Below the pieces are notes generated by a model. That model made no database searches and was not told where the DNA came from. It worked only from the letters and a program-made list of their open reading frames with translations. Shown here in pieces: positions 1 through 14,472 of a stretch of DNA of 64,000 nucleotides (positions are counted from its first letter, which is position 1; each line of letters begins with the position of its first letter). The DNA is from Myxococcales bacterium 68-20 (lineage in GTDB: Bacteria; Myxococcota_A; Polyangia; Polyangiales; Polyangiaceae), in the NCBI GenBank assembly GCA_001899635.1, contig MKVQ01000002.1:64198-128197 (forward strand). Direction: 5' to 3'. The translations under genes and the position numbers were made by a program.

Positions 1-1
1 G

Positions 2-871
2 GTCGTGTTCGAGAAGCGCGCCTACTCGGGCGGGCTCAACACGACCGGCATCGCGCCGTACAAGCTCCACGCGCACGACGCCCTGCACGAGGTCGCGTGG
101 GTCGAAGGCTTCGGGGTCGAGGTGAAGACCGGCATCGAGGTCGGCCACGACGACGGCCCCGGGCGCATCTCCGGGAAGAAGCTCCTCGAGACCTACGACG
201 CGGTGTTCATCGGCGTGGGGCTCGGCGCGGACTCGAAGCTCGGGATCCCCGGCGAGGATGGCCCGGGCGTCTACGGCGCCACCGAGTGGATCGAGAAGAT
301 GAAGCTCGAGATGAGCAAGGCGCATCGCGAGGAGATCGCGGGCAAGCGCGTCCTCGTCGTCGGCGGCGGCAACACCGCCATCGACGTCGCGCGCGAGTGC
401 GCCCTCCTCGGCGCTGCCGACGTCGCCATGTGCTACCGCCGCGGCGTGCCCGAGATGAGCGGCTACGCCCACGAGATGAGCGGCGGCCGCAAGGAAGGCG
501 TCCGCCTGGTCGGCCACGTGCAGCCGGTCGCCTTCATCCGCGACGCGCACGGCAAGCTCACCGGGCTGCGCGTCGCGAAGACCGATGCGAACGCGAAGCC
601 GATCGCCGGCACGGAGCACGATCTCCCGTGCGACCTGGTCGCGCTCGCGATTGGCCAGTCGAAACTGCGCGACATCGCGAAAGAGCTGCCGGGGGTCGAT
701 CTCGACAAGCGCGGCTGCGTCGTCATCACGGACACCGCCACGTGCGTCACCGGCAACCCGAAGGTCTTCGCCGGCGGCGACTGCATCAACGGTGGCAAGG
801 AAGTCGTCAACGCCGTCGCCGACGGTCGCAACGCCGCGCGCGCTCTTCTCGAGCGCTGGGCCACCAAGTAG
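2..871 (+). CDS. preT: PreT-like NAD(P)-linked FAD oxidoreductase subunit, 5' truncated
   Basis: The gene enters from the left edge; its N-terminal Fe-S region and first FAD-binding strand lie outside the window. The visible 289 residues begin just before a GGL motif typical of the glutamate-synthase-small-subunit/PreT family. A second Rossmann motif (GGGNTAIDVARE) follows, and near the C-terminus VFAGGDC plus a conserved GGKEVVNAV segment, which bind FAD. This subunit passes electrons from NAD(P)H to PreA for reduction of uracil or thymine to the dihydro forms, in the cytoplasm. preA starts 23 bp downstream, which fixes the identity better than the sequence alone, because GltD paralogs look alike. 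Confidence 0.85.
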   Translation, partial: VVFEKRAYSGGLNTTGIAPYKLHAHDALHEVAWVEGFGVEVKTGIEVGHDDGPGRISGKKLLETYDAVFIGVGLGADSKLGIPGEDGPGVYGATEWIEKMKLEMSKAHREEIAGKRVLVVGGGNTAIDVARECALLGAADVAMCYRRGVPEMSGYAHEMSGGRKEGVRLVGHVQPVAFIRDAHGKLTGLRVAKTDANAKPIAGTEHDLPCDLVALAIGQSKLRDIAKELPGVDLDKRGCVVITDTATCVTGNPKVFAGGDCINGGKEVVNAVADGRNAARALLERWATK

Positions 872-894
872 CGGAAGGACTCGAGGAGAAGAAC

Positions 895-2244
895 ATGGCG
901 GATCTCAGCATCGAGTTCGCGGGCATCAAGAGCCCGAACCCCTTCTGGCTCGCGTCGGCGCCTCCGGCCAACAGCGGCGAGCAGGTCATGCGCGCGTTCG
1001 ACGCGGGCTGGGGCGGCGCCGTCTGGAAGACGCTCGGCGACCCCATCATGAACGTCACGAGTCGCTTCGGCGGCGTCGACTACGACGGCCGCAAGCTGAT
1101 GGGGCTCAACAACATCGAGCTCATCACCGATCGCCCGCTCGAGGTGAACCTGCGCGAGATCCGCGAGGTCAAGAAGCGCTACCCGAAGAACGTCGTCATC
1201 GCCTCGCTCATGACCGAGACGAAGAACGACTGGAAGGTCCTCATCCGGAAGTGCGAGGACGCAGGCGTCGACGGCCTGGAGCTGAACTTCGGCTGCCCGC
1301 ACGGCATGTGCGAGCGCGGCATGGGCTCGAGCGTCGGCCAGGAGCCGAAGCTGCTCCAGGAGATCACGAGCTGGGCGAAGGAGTTCGCGAAGACGCCCGT
1401 CCTCGTGAAGCTGACGCCGAACACCGGCGACATCGTCGAGGCCGGGATGGCTGCGGTCGCGGGCAAGGCCGACGGCATCGCGCTCATCAACACGATCAAG
1501 AGCATCGTCGGCGTCGATCTCGATCGGCTCGTCCCCCTCCCCCGCGTCGGGAGCGCTTCGACCAACGGCGGCTACTGCGGCCCGGCGGTGAAGCCGATCG
1601 CGCTCCACATGGTCGCCGCCCTCGCGCGCGAGCCGGGGATGATTCCGATTTCGGGCATCGGCGGGATCGCCACCTGGCGCGACGCCGCCGAGTTCATCGC
1701 GCTCGGCGCGACGAGCGTGCAGGTCTGCACCGCCGTGATGCACTACGGCTACCGCATCGTCCGCGACATGATCGAGGGCCTCTCCGAGTATCTCGACTCG
1801 CAGGGCATGAAGAGCGTCAACGAGCTCCGCGGGCGCGCCGTCGGCGGCTACAAGGAGTGGGGCGACCTCGATCTCTCCTACAAGCTCGTCGCGAGCATCG
1901 ACCCGAAGACGTGCATCGGCTGCCAGCTGTGCATGACGGCGTGCCACGACGGCGCACACCAGTGCATCTTCACCGGGCCCGACGACCGCCCGCGCCCGCC
2001 GCACGCTCACGCCCATGGCCCGGCGAAGGCGCCGAAGCCCTTGCCCATCGGAGCGATCGCCGGTGACCGCGTGCCGTGGATCGACGAGCCCGAGTGCGTC
2101 GGCTGCAACCTCTGTCAGCTGGTTTGCCCCGTCCCGGGCTGCATCTCGATGGTCGAGGTCCCCGGCGGCAAGTCGGAGACCTGGAACGACCGCGTTGCCG
2201 ACGGGCGCCACAAGCTCCCTGGCGGCATCCACGACGACGCCTGA
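895..2244 (+). CDS. preA: NAD-dependent dihydropyrimidine dehydrogenase subunit PreA
   Basis: This 449-residue protein has an N-terminal dihydroorotate-dehydrogenase-type TIM barrel (about residues 1-310) with the family loop NFGCPHGM. Two 4Fe-4S ferredoxin motifs follow: CIGCQLCMTAC from residue 340 and CVGCNLCQLVC from residue 401, separated by a His/Pro-rich linker. It catalyses the reductive first step of pyrimidine catabolism, with electrons supplied by PreT. The loop GMGSSVGQ has Ser where, as I recall, mammalian dihydropyrimidine dehydrogenase carries its catalytic Cys. A strong Shine-Dalgarno (GAGGAGAAG) sits just upstream of the ATG. It forms an operon with the preceding gene. Confidence 0.92.
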   Translation: MADLSIEFAGIKSPNPFWLASAPPANSGEQVMRAFDAGWGGAVWKTLGDPIMNVTSRFGGVDYDGRKLMGLNNIELITDRPLEVNLREIREVKKRYPKNVVIASLMTETKNDWKVLIRKCEDAGVDGLELNFGCPHGMCERGMGSSVGQEPKLLQEITSWAKEFAKTPVLVKLTPNTGDIVEAGMAAVAGKADGIALINTIKSIVGVDLDRLVPLPRVGSASTNGGYCGPAVKPIALHMVAALAREPGMIPISGIGGIATWRDAAEFIALGATSVQVCTAVMHYGYRIVRDMIEGLSEYLDSQGMKSVNELRGRAVGGYKEWGDLDLSYKLVASIDPKTCIGCQLCMTACHDGAHQCIFTGPDDRPRPPHAHAHGPAKAPKPLPIGAIAGDRVPWIDEPECVGCNLCQLVCPVPGCISMVEVPGGKSETWNDRVADGRHKLPGGIHDDA

Positions 2245-2328
2245 GTGACGACGCGGTGTCGGCCGCCCTCTTCGCTCCGCGACGTGGACATCGACAGTCG
2301 CCGCACTAGCCGATACGACTGACAAACC

Positions 2329-3900
2329 GTGGAAACGAGATCGCGCCCCTTCGGAACCGCCGCCGACGCGGCGAACGTCGACGAGCGCGCGACTCTCGAG
2401 CACCGCGCGAACCTCGTGCGCGTCATCCTCGATGCCGTCCCCGGCGGGGTCATCCACGTCGCCCTGGACGGCTCCGTCGTCGAGGCGAACGCCGAGGCGA
2501 TCCGGCTCCTGGGCTATCGCTTCGACGAGCTCACGCATCGCTTCACGATGAGCCTCGAGACGACGGCCCTTCGCGAGGACGGCTCCCCCTACCCCATCTC
2601 CGAGTACCCGGCGACGAAGGTGCTCGCGACGGGCGAGCCACAAGCGCCGATCACGATCGGGGTCCGTCGTCCGAACGGTGAGACGTTCTGGGCCGTCTTC
2701 CGCGCGGTCCCCGCGAGGGACACGGCCGGCACCCTCACGGGCGCCGTGGTCTCGTTCATCGACATCACGGAGCGAAAGCGCGCCGAGGAGGAGCTTCGGC
2801 GAAGCGAGGCGAAGTGGCGCTCGCTCGTCGAAAACCTCCCCGACTGCGTGCTCATCATGGACCGCGAGGGGCGCATCGAGTGGGTCAGCCGCTCGCTCCC
2901 CGACCTCGAGCACCAGCAGTTCATCGGGACGCCCAGCCACGCGTACGTCGCGCCGAACTACCTCGACGAGTGGGTGGCACGGTTCGCGGCCGTGCTCGAG
3001 ACCCGCGCCGTCACCCGGTTCGAGACGCGCGGGTTCGGGAGAAGGGGCCCCTCCGTCTGGTACGAGACGACCCTCGTTCCGATCGTCGAGGCCCCGGACG
3101 TCCCTGTCGAGCGGGTGCTGCTCCTCGTACGCGACATCACCGAGCGGCGCGAGATGATCGCCGGCCTCGCCGAGAAGGAGCGCCTCGCGAGCATCGGCAT
3201 GCTTTCGGCGAGTGTCGCGCACGAGATCATGAACCCGCTGACCTACGTCCTCGCGAACCTCGACTTCGCGCTGAGCGAGCGCTGTCCGCCGGGCGCGCGC
3301 AAGACGAAGGCTCTCATCGACGCGCGAGATGGCGCAGGGCGGATGCAACAGATCGTCTGGGACCTCCGCGCGCTCGGTCGCACGGGCTCGGAGGAGCTGT
3401 TCTACGTCGACGTTCGCTCCGTCATCGAGACGGCGCTTCGACTCGCCGGGCCGGAAGTCGCGAAGAACGTCAGGGTGAGCGTCGAGCTCACGGAGGTGCC
3501 CGGAGTGCTCGCGAGCGAATCGCGCCTCTGCCAGGTGTTCATCAACCTCCTCATCAACGCCGGCCATGCGATGGCCGACCTTCCGACGGGTGAACGCTCC
3601 ATCCGCATCCGCACGCGAAGCGACGAGGGCGCAAACCTGGTCGGCGTCGAGGTCTCCGACACGGGCATCGGGATCGAGGCGGAGAACATGGGGCGCATCT
3701 TCGACCCCTTCTTCACCACGAAGGCGACCGGCACCGGGATCGGCCTGTCGATCGCGAAAGAGCACATCGAGCGCATGGGCGGCCGGATCGCCGTCGAGAG
3801 CGAGCCGGGCCGCGGCACGACCTTCACCGTCTGGCTCTCGACGACGCGCGTGCTGCCCCCACGCGCCGAGGCGTCGGCTCCTCGGTGCGGATCGCGCTGA
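2329..3900 (+). CDS. PAS-PAS sensor histidine kinase
   Basis: The protein has 523 residues and starts at GTG. Two PAS domains (about 20-145 and 155-280) are followed by a HisKA domain with the H-box SVAHEIMNP, phospho-acceptor His298. The HATPase_c domain then shows an N-box (FINLLINAGHAM), G1 (DTGIGI), F-box (FDPFFTTK) and G2 (GTGIGLSI). There are no membrane segments or signal peptide, so it is probably a cytoplasmic sensor. No receiver domain is fused and no response regulator lies nearby, so its partner is unknown. The gene is monocistronic: an 84-bp gap precedes it and a convergent gene follows 17 bp later. Confidence 0.9.
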   Translation: METRSRPFGTAADAANVDERATLEHRANLVRVILDAVPGGVIHVALDGSVVEANAEAIRLLGYRFDELTHRFTMSLETTALREDGSPYPISEYPATKVLATGEPQAPITIGVRRPNGETFWAVFRAVPARDTAGTLTGAVVSFIDITERKRAEEELRRSEAKWRSLVENLPDCVLIMDREGRIEWVSRSLPDLEHQQFIGTPSHAYVAPNYLDEWVARFAAVLETRAVTRFETRGFGRRGPSVWYETTLVPIVEAPDVPVERVLLLVRDITERREMIAGLAEKERLASIGMLSASVAHEIMNPLTYVLANLDFALSERCPPGARKTKALIDARDGAGRMQQIVWDLRALGRTGSEELFYVDVRSVIETALRLAGPEVAKNVRVSVELTEVPGVLASESRLCQVFINLLINAGHAMADLPTGERSIRIRTRSDEGANLVGVEVSDTGIGIEAENMGRIFDPFFTTKATGTGIGLSIAKEHIERMGGRIAVESEPGRGTTFTVWLSTTRVLPPRAEASAPRCGSR

Positions 3901-3917
3901 TCGCCGCCGGAACCTGG

Positions 3918-4478
3918 TCAGCCGCGTGACGACGGCACGCTGACCGGATCGATGAGCGAATCCCGCACGCGCCGCTCGCGGAGCTGCGCCAGGTTCCCGT
4001 ACGCCCACGCAGGCAGGATGGCCGCGAGCAGCGCACCGACGACCGCCGCGATCGACGGAGCACCCGGCTCCTCGATCACGTGAGCGAAGAGCCACGAGAG
4101 GCCGCCGCCGACCCCGGCGACCGCGAGCGTCCCGAACGACGCGGCGATCCACACCGTGAGCCGGTGCACGAGCGCTCCACGAAGCAGGATGAACCCGAGG
4201 ATCGACAGCACAACCGCCAGCGGCCACGAGCGCGCCCCAAGGTACACGCTCGCGCCGAGGCCGAGACTCGCGACCGCGTTCGACCAGGCGGCGATCTCGG
4301 AGGATCGGCCTGCACGCGACGTGTCGAGCATCGCGTGCCGGACGCCGCGCACGAGCCGCGCGACCCACGAGCGCGCCTTCTTCGATCGCGTCCCGCAGCC
4401 TCGACGTTCGCTCGACCAGTGGTGGCGTCCGGTCGTCGCCGGAGCTCCATCCGTCGGGCTGGGAAGGCGCGTGCTCAT
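3918..4478 (-). CDS. hypothetical multi-pass membrane protein
   Basis: I do not recognise this 186-residue protein. The first 65 residues are basic and Ser-rich. Three or four hydrophobic stretches follow (about 68-82, 86-104, 108-132 and 143-160), ending in a charged tail with LRERRVRDS. That pattern resembles small inner-membrane proteins of the ATP-synthase-I or phage-holin type, but no diagnostic motif is present. The ATG at 4478 is chosen because the frame upstream is a low-complexity shadow of panB. It lies 112 bp downstream of panB on the same strand, beyond a strong hairpin, so it is probably transcribed separately. Confidence 0.6.
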   Translation of the reverse strand: MSTRLPSPTDGAPATTGRHHWSSERRGCGTRSKKARSWVARLVRGVRHAMLDTSRAGRSSEIAAWSNAVASLGLGASVYLGARSWPLAVVLSILGFILLRGALVHRLTVWIAASFGTLAVAGVGGGLSWLFAHVIEEPGAPSIAAVVGALLAAILPAWAYGNLAQLRERRVRDSLIDPVSVPSSRG

Positions 4479-4510
4479 GGATGGATCGACGGAGCTCGAG
4501 CCGCGCGCTT

Positions 4511-4542
4511 TCCATTTGTCACCCGTTGGGGGGACAAATGGA
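4511..4542 (-). terminator. perfect hairpin downstream of panB
   Basis: Arms TCCATTTGTC (4511-4520) and GACAAATGGA (4533-4542) pair perfectly over 10 bp with a 12-nt loop. GCGCGC tracts flank the stem on both sides and could extend it. It lies about 50 bp past the panB stop codon. There is no T-run, as is common at this G+C. Terminator function is inferred from position and structure. Confidence 0.6.
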
Positions 4543-4590
4543 GCCAAGCGCGCGCTCGAGCTCGTGAGGATGCCTGCCGCGCACACTGCG

Positions 4591-5532
4591 TCAGTGCCAG
4601 TGATCGAGCGGCAGCGGCGTGTCGAGATCGCCGAGCTCGACGCCAAGCTCGCTGCGAAGCCCCTCGCCGCTCTCCGAGCGACTCGTCCGCGGCGTGGCCG
4701 CGTTCGGCTTGTACGTCTGCGCGGCGGCGGGGAACGCTCCGGAGCGGACGTGCGCCACGTACGTGCCGATCGCCTCGACCGCCTCGTCGCCGAGGTTGGC
4801 GAAGCGCTTGGCGAACTTCGGCTGATGGCCGCGAGCGAGCCCGAGGAGATCGGTGCAGACGAGCACCTGGCCGTCGCAAGCGATACCCGCACCGATGCCG
4901 ATCGTGGGGACCGAGACGACGCTCGTGATCCGCTCGGCGAGATCCGGAGGAATGGCCTCGAGGACGATGGCGAACGCGCCGGCCTGCTCGATGGCGATCG
5001 CGTCGGCGAGGATCTTGTCGGCGGCGGCGTCCCCGCGGCCCTGCACCTTGAAGCCGCCGAACGCATGGACGCTCTGCGGGGTGAGCCCGACGTGACCGAC
5101 GACTGGGATGCCGACGCGGACGATGCGATGCACGTGCTCGGCGATCTCCTGACCGCCCTCGAGCTTCACGCTCTCGCACGCCCCTTCTTTCATCAGCTTG
5201 CCGGAGCTCTCGACCGCCTGCGCGGGCGAGACCTGGTAGCTCATGAACGGCAGATCACCGACGAGATGAGCCCTCGTGAGCCCGCGCGCGACGGCGCGCG
5301 AGTGATAGGCCATCTCGTCGAGCGTGACCGGAATGGTCGTCGAGAGGCCTTGGACCACCATCCCGAGCGAGTCACCGACGAGGACCATGTCCACGCCGGC
5401 TTCGTCGATGAGGCGAGCCATCGTGAAGTCGTAGGCCGTCACCATCGCGATCTTCTCGCCGCCGTCACGGGACTTGCGTGCGCGTAGATCGGGGACGGTC
5501 ACCTTCTTCGGAGCACCGTTTGAACCGTACAT
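4591..5532 (-). CDS. panB: 3-methyl-2-oxobutanoate hydroxymethyltransferase PanB
   Basis: PanB adds a hydroxymethyl group from methylene-tetrahydrofolate to 2-oxoisovalerate, giving ketopantoate, the first committed step of pantothenate and CoA synthesis. The 313-residue product shows the family signatures KIAMVTAYDF near the N-terminus, LVGDSLGMV, GHVGLTPQ and TIGIGAG, in the right order for the TIM-barrel enzyme. It is about 40 residues longer than usual: after the barrel a Ser/Arg-rich tail ends in His-Trp-His. The start is the first ATG, and homologs begin close to it. No panC or panD is visible, so this is a stand-alone pan gene. Confidence 0.93.
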   Translation of the reverse strand: MYGSNGAPKKVTVPDLRARKSRDGGEKIAMVTAYDFTMARLIDEAGVDMVLVGDSLGMVVQGLSTTIPVTLDEMAYHSRAVARGLTRAHLVGDLPFMSYQVSPAQAVESSGKLMKEGACESVKLEGGQEIAEHVHRIVRVGIPVVGHVGLTPQSVHAFGGFKVQGRGDAAADKILADAIAIEQAGAFAIVLEAIPPDLAERITSVVSVPTIGIGAGIACDGQVLVCTDLLGLARGHQPKFAKRFANLGDEAVEAIGTYVAHVRSGAFPAAAQTYKPNAATPRTSRSESGEGLRSELGVELGDLDTPLPLDHWH

Positions 5533-5651
5533 GTTGGTTGGTCGCGGCCGGCACGCCGGTCCACGCCTTTCTTGGGCTGAACCTAGCGCTGAGATGCCTG
5601 TGCGACAAGGTTGGTTCCGGGGAGGGTCCGCGGTAAGAAGGCCCCAAGCCC

Positions 5652-6101
5652 GTGATCAGCCGCCAGATTCCTCGCTGTACGCTTCTGTTCGCTGTGGTCG
5701 GCATGGCCGCGCTCTCGAGCGCCTGCGATCGTCCGCCCTCCGTCGAGCTCAAGGAGTGGTCGCCTGCGGACCACGAGGGAGAGAAGAAGGCGGGCGAGAA
5801 CGCGAAGCAGGGCGCGCGCGGAGAGAGCAGCGAGACTGGACGCGGCGCAGCTTCCCTCGTCGACATCACCTGGCGGAACCAGTGCGCGAGCTGCCACGGT
5901 CCGCAGGGCAAGGGCGACGGCCCGCAGGGTCCGATGTTCAAGGCGCCCGACCTCGGGCGCGCGGACTGGCAAGCCAGGGTCAAGGACGACGAGATCGCGG
6001 CGACGATCCAGAACGGCAAGGGCCGGATGCCGAAGTTCGATTTGCCGGACGAGATCGTTCGCGGCCTCGTCACGCGCGTGCGGTCGTTCCGTGAGCAGTG
6101 A
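5652..6101 (+). CDS. lipoprotein c-type cytochrome
   Basis: This 149-residue monoheme cytochrome begins with a signal sequence and lipobox ending SSAC at about residue 25, so it should be anchored to a membrane on the periplasmic face. A charged Lys/Glu/Gly linker (30-65) leads to the heme motif CASCH (Cys78, Cys81, His82). GRMPKFD downstream offers the likely Met axial ligand. The fold matches small class I cytochromes of the cbb3/alcohol-dehydrogenase type. It starts at GTG and overlaps the next gene by 11 bp, so it is probably co-transcribed with the membrane protein and the FHA regulator. Its electron partners are unknown. Confidence 0.85.
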   Translation: MISRQIPRCTLLFAVVGMAALSSACDRPPSVELKEWSPADHEGEKKAGENAKQGARGESSETGRGAASLVDITWRNQCASCHGPQGKGDGPQGPMFKAPDLGRADWQARVKDDEIAATIQNGKGRMPKFDLPDEIVRGLVTRVRSFREQ

Positions 6102-6608
6102 CGAGAGCAGCTCCTCCGTCCCGAGCAACGACCCCGAGAAGAAGGACGAGCAGCCGGCCGCGCCCGGCGGCGGCGAAGGCTCCTCCGAGACCGCGAGCAC
6201 GAGCCGTACACCGGGCCGGAAGCGCCAGATCTCGCGCCTCCTGTTCCTCGTGTTCGGGCTCCTCGTCGCCGTCTATCTCGGCACGCTGAAGCCCCAGGAG
6301 CAGCACGTCCGGGTGGTGCTCGGAGCGGCCGCGCCCGAGGTCATCGGGGTCGAGCTCCAGTACATCGGGGAGGACGGCGAGATCGCCCGCCAGACGCGGT
6401 TCACCTATCCGCCAGGGGCTGCGCCTCGGATCGTGGCGCACGAGCCCGAGCTGCCGAACGGCGAGTATCGCCTCCAGATCGAGGTCGACACACGCGATGG
6501 TCGCCGTGGGACACAAAGCCAGGTTACGCTCGGGGGCGGAAGCACCCAGGTCGACGTCTCCAGCGCGCTGACGCGCGAGCAGCCTCCCCCCAGCAATGAG
6601 GGTCCCCG

Positions 6609-6612
<4 letters not shown>
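6091..6612 (+). CDS. hypothetical single-pass membrane protein
   Basis: The protein has 173 residues. A polar Ser/Glu/Pro-rich N-terminus (1-45) is followed by one membrane helix (about 48-66, LLFLVFGLLVAVYLGTL) and a C-terminal domain of roughly 100 residues with alternating hydrophobic residues, which looks beta-rich and extracytoplasmic. I do not recognise the domain. The GTG start overlaps the cytochrome gene by 11 bp, and the stop overlaps the FHA regulator start (GTGA). Translation of the three is therefore likely coupled. The pairing suggests an envelope component whose state is linked to the cytochrome or the regulator; that is inference. Confidence 0.7.
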
Positions 6613-8042
<1,430 letters not shown>

Positions 8043-8215
8043 CCGACGCCCGCGCGGCGCGGCGGTGACGCCCCCGCAGTAGTGATGAGTCGATCTCGAG
8101 TAGGCAGCGGCAGAGCGCGCGGCTCATCCGTCCCTGCTCGGCCGTAGCGGCAACGAGTCGCAAAGCGACGGCAAGGCTTGAGAGAGCTCGCTCCGAGTGC
8201 GAAATTCCCTCGCCC

Positions 8216-9753
8216 GTGAGTGTGCCTACCCTCCGCGAACGAACGAGCGGCGTGCTTCTGCACCTTTCGAGCCTCCCTGGGCCGCATGGCATCGGGGACC
8301 TCGGTCTCGAGGCGCGCTCGTTCGCCGACTTCCTCGCACGCGCCGGCCAGCGCTGGTGGCAGATGCTCCCGGTCGGCCCCGTCGGCTACGGGGACTCGCC
8401 GTACTCCGCGCTCTCGGCGTTTGCGGGCAACCCGCTCTTCGTCGATCTCGATGCCTTCGGGATCGACGTGGCTCGCGCGGCGTTCCCGGAGGACACCGTC
8501 GACTACCCGGCGGCCGCGGCGCTCCGCACGCGCCACCTCCGGCAGGCGTTCGAGACGCTCGATGCTAGCGCCCGGAGGCGGCTCGACGAGTTCTGCGAGC
8601 GCGAGTCGAGCTGGCTCGACGACTTCGCGCTCTTCGATGCCCTCAAGCGAGCTCACGACGGCCGCCCGTGGTGGCGCTGGGACGAGAACGTGCGAGAGCG
8701 CCAGCCCGATGCACTCGAGCGCGCGCGGAGAGAGCTCGCCTCGGACATCGCGTTCGCGAAGACGGCGCAGTGGGCCTTCGACGAGCAGTGGACCTCCTTT
8801 CGTGCATACTGCAAGGACCGAGGAATCGGGCTCATCGGAGACATGCCGATCTTCGTCGCGCACGACAGCGCGGACGTCTGGCAGCACCGCGAGCTGTTCG
8901 ATCTCGACGCGGCGGGTCTGCCGAACAACATCGCCGGCGTCCCGCCCGACTACTTCAGCGCCACCGGTCAGCGCTGGGGCAATCCGCTCTACCGCTGGCG
9001 CGTAGTCGCGAAATCGGGCTACCGCTGGTGGGTCGACCGCTTCAAAGCTGCGCTACGGCGCTTCGACGCCGTCAGGCTCGACCACTTCATCGGCTTCGTT
9101 CGCTACTGGCGAATTCCGGCGCACGAGCCCACGGCGATGAACGGTACGTGGATGAAGGGGCCCGGCCGCGCGCTCTTCGATGCCGTCGCGGCCGAGGTGG
9201 GCAGCCCGCTCCCGCTGATCGCCGAGGACCTGGGGGCGGTGACGCCGAAGGTGACGCGCCTCCGTCGTGAGCTCGGCCTACCCGGGATCCGACTCGTGCA
9301 GTTCGCGTTCGGGACCGACCCCCAGGCGCCCGCGTTCAAGCCCTACAACCACGACAAGAACGCCGTCGTCTACACCGGCACGCACGACAACGACACGTCG
9401 GTCGGCTGGTTCACCGACCCTGGCGGAACGCCGACGAGCTCACGGACGCGCACGGAGGCCGAGCGCGAGCGCCATCATGCGCTGACGTACATGGGCCGCG
9501 ATCACGGCGAGGCCGTCGACGTGAGCCTCGAGATGATGCGCCTCGCGATGGCAAGCGTTGCGCGCACGTGCATCGTCCCGCTGCAGGACGTGCTCGGGCT
9601 CGGCACCGAAGCACGCATGAACCGCCCGGGGATCGCCGAGGGGAACTGGCAGTGGCGAGTCCGCGCCCACGCGCTAGACGACCGGGCGGAGGGCCGCTTG
9701 CTTTCCCTCGCGCGCACGTACGGACGAGCAACTTCAGGAGAGACGGAGACGAA

Positions 9754-9757
<4 letters not shown>
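8216..9757 (+). CDS. malQ: 4-alpha-glucanotransferase MalQ
   Basis: MalQ (amylomaltase, GH77) transfers alpha-1,4-glucan segments between maltodextrins and releases glucose. The 513-residue product has family landmarks throughout: LLHLSSLPGPHGIGDLG near the N-terminus, DSPYSALSAFAGNP, IGDMPIFVAHDSADVW, the nucleophile region in AVRLDHFIGF, LIAEDLG with the acid/base Glu, and YTGTHDNDT. The length is normal for the family. It starts at GTG and overlaps treS by 4 bp (ATGA). The pair acts on maltose and maltodextrin, linking glycogen turnover to trehalose and maltose interconversion. Confidence 0.95.
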
Positions 9758-13080
<3,323 letters not shown>

Positions 13081-13100
13081 GCGCGGCGCATCGCCCACCA

Positions 13101-13134
13101 CGCACGCAGCGCCCGTGCCTGGGCGCTGCGTGCG
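13101..13134. terminator. perfect 14-bp hairpin between convergent treS and DUF3570 gene
   Basis: Arms 13101-13114 (CGCACGCAGCGCCC) and 13121-13134 are exact reverse complements with a 6-nt loop GTGCCT. It sits 20 bp after the treS stop and 16 bp before the end of the convergent gene, so it can terminate both transcripts. No T-run is present. Confidence 0.7.
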
Positions 13135-13149
13135 CTTCGGCGCGACGTA

Positions 13150-14472
13150 CTAGAACGCTGCGCCGGCCGTCGCGCCGATGATGTACGCGCGGGCGTTCGT
13201 GATCGGAACGCCCGCGAGCGTGTACTCGTCGTACGAGAACTGCATCACGTCGGCCGAGGAGCCGAGCTTGGCATTCGTGAAGATCCCGAGCAGACGCGCG
13301 GTGCCGCCCTCGGGCTTCGCCGTCGGGTGAATCGTGTACGTGACCCGCGCCCCGAGCCCGAGGCTCCAGAACGGAGAGAGCTCGCGATCGCCGGTGAAGT
13401 ACTGCCCCTTGGGGCCGAGCGGGGGCTCGCCTCCCGTGTAGTCGTCGCTCCAGAACAGCGCGCCGGTCTGGCGGTAGAAGCGACCGCGAGCCGCGAGCCG
13501 GAGGCCCTCGACCAGATAGCGCTCCGCCTCGAGCTCTCCGGTCCCGCTCGTGATGTCCCAGGTGTCTCGGTAGACGCGCCCGGTCAGTCGCAGCGCGACC
13601 TTGATCGGACGGAGATACCAGTTGAAGCGCAGCGCCAGCGCCTGCCGGACGCGCACGTCGGGGTGATGCTCCTGCGCCTTGAGCCCCTGCGCGACGATGA
13701 TGCTGCGGTACGGGTTCGACTGGAAGCCATCGAGGAGCTGCGCCGTATAGACGAGCTGCGAGGCGAACGTCGGCGTCCACGCCTGCGTCCAGCTCGCCTG
13801 GAAGCCGTCGATCGACAGGGCGCGACGGCGCCTTCGTTCTTCGCTCGTGAAGCAGCCGCTCGAATCCTCGAGCGCGCGGAAGCGAGGGGGTGTGTCCTCG
13901 ACCGCCTGGACGCGATCGCAGACGGAGTCGAAATTACGCGCGTAGGAGAGCTCGAACTGCGTGTTGTGATCGAACGCGTCGGTGCGCGCCCCGACGAAGA
14001 TCGAATGAGATTTGTAGTCGTTCTCCGTCCCGTACGTATACGAGGCGGTATAGGCGACGTCGCCCTTGCGAAGCGTGAACCCACCGCGCGGCGAGTGGCG
14101 GAAGTCCTTCACGCTCGCCGTCGTGATGACGTCGACCCCCGGGTTCACGCTCTGATAGGCAGAGCCCGCCTTCGTCGCGACGCTCGCGCCCGAGACGATA
14201 TCGGCCTCGTAGCCGCCGCGAACGGTGACCCACTCCGCCGGCGTGACCGCGACGTCGACACCGGGCGTGTAGACGGTCATGTTCGTGCGGGTCGGGGCCT
14301 CGTGATAGAACGTGTGCGCGGTGTCGACCTGCGCGACCTGCGCGCTCGCAACCCGCGCGAACGCGAGGACGAGCGACGCCGCTCCCGCGATCAGCGCGGA
14401 CCTCGTACGGCGATGCGCGGGCCGGCCGAGAGAGCCGAGCACGCGAGCGGGCGCTCTCAATTGCAGCCGCAT
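13150..14472 (-). CDS. DUF3570-type outer-membrane beta-barrel protein
   Basis: The protein has 440 residues: a long basic n-region, a hydrophobic core and a signal cleavage near VASA|QV (about residue 44). The rest has alternating beta-strand character and ends in Phe, the usual C-terminal signature for outer-membrane barrel insertion. It matches the DUF3570 family as I know it, and the preceding DUF4266 lipoprotein is that family's usual companion. A hydrophilic insertion with two Cys (CDR ... GCF) and an Arg-rich stretch lies near the middle. The start overlaps the end of the DUF4266 gene by 16 bp, so the two are translationally coupled. The transported or bound substrate is unknown. Confidence 0.8.
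   Translation of the reverse strand: MRLQLRAPARVLGSLGRPAHRRTRSALIAGAASLVLAFARVASAQVAQVDTAHTFYHEAPTRTNMTVYTPGVDVAVTPAEWVTVRGGYEADIVSGASVATKAGSAYQSVNPGVDVITTASVKDFRHSPRGGFTLRKGDVAYTASYTYGTENDYKSHSIFVGARTDAFDHNTQFELSYARNFDSVCDRVQAVEDTPPRFRALEDSSGCFTSEERRRRRALSIDGFQASWTQAWTPTFASQLVYTAQLLDGFQSNPYRSIIVAQGLKAQEHHPDVRVRQALALRFNWYLRPIKVALRLTGRVYRDTWDITSGTGELEAERYLVEGLRLAARGRFYRQTGALFWSDDYTGGEPPLGPKGQYFTGDRELSPFWSLGLGARVTYTIHPTAKPEGGTARLLGIFTNAKLGSSADVMQFSYDEYTLAGVPITNARAYIIGATAGAAF

Noticed and set aside
463-4515. 1350-codon Arg/Glu/Asp-rich open frame on the minus strand opposite preT, preA and the kinase
   Set aside because: High G+C leaves long open antisense frames; its composition is that of a complementary-strand shadow and the plus-strand genes have clear domains and motifs.
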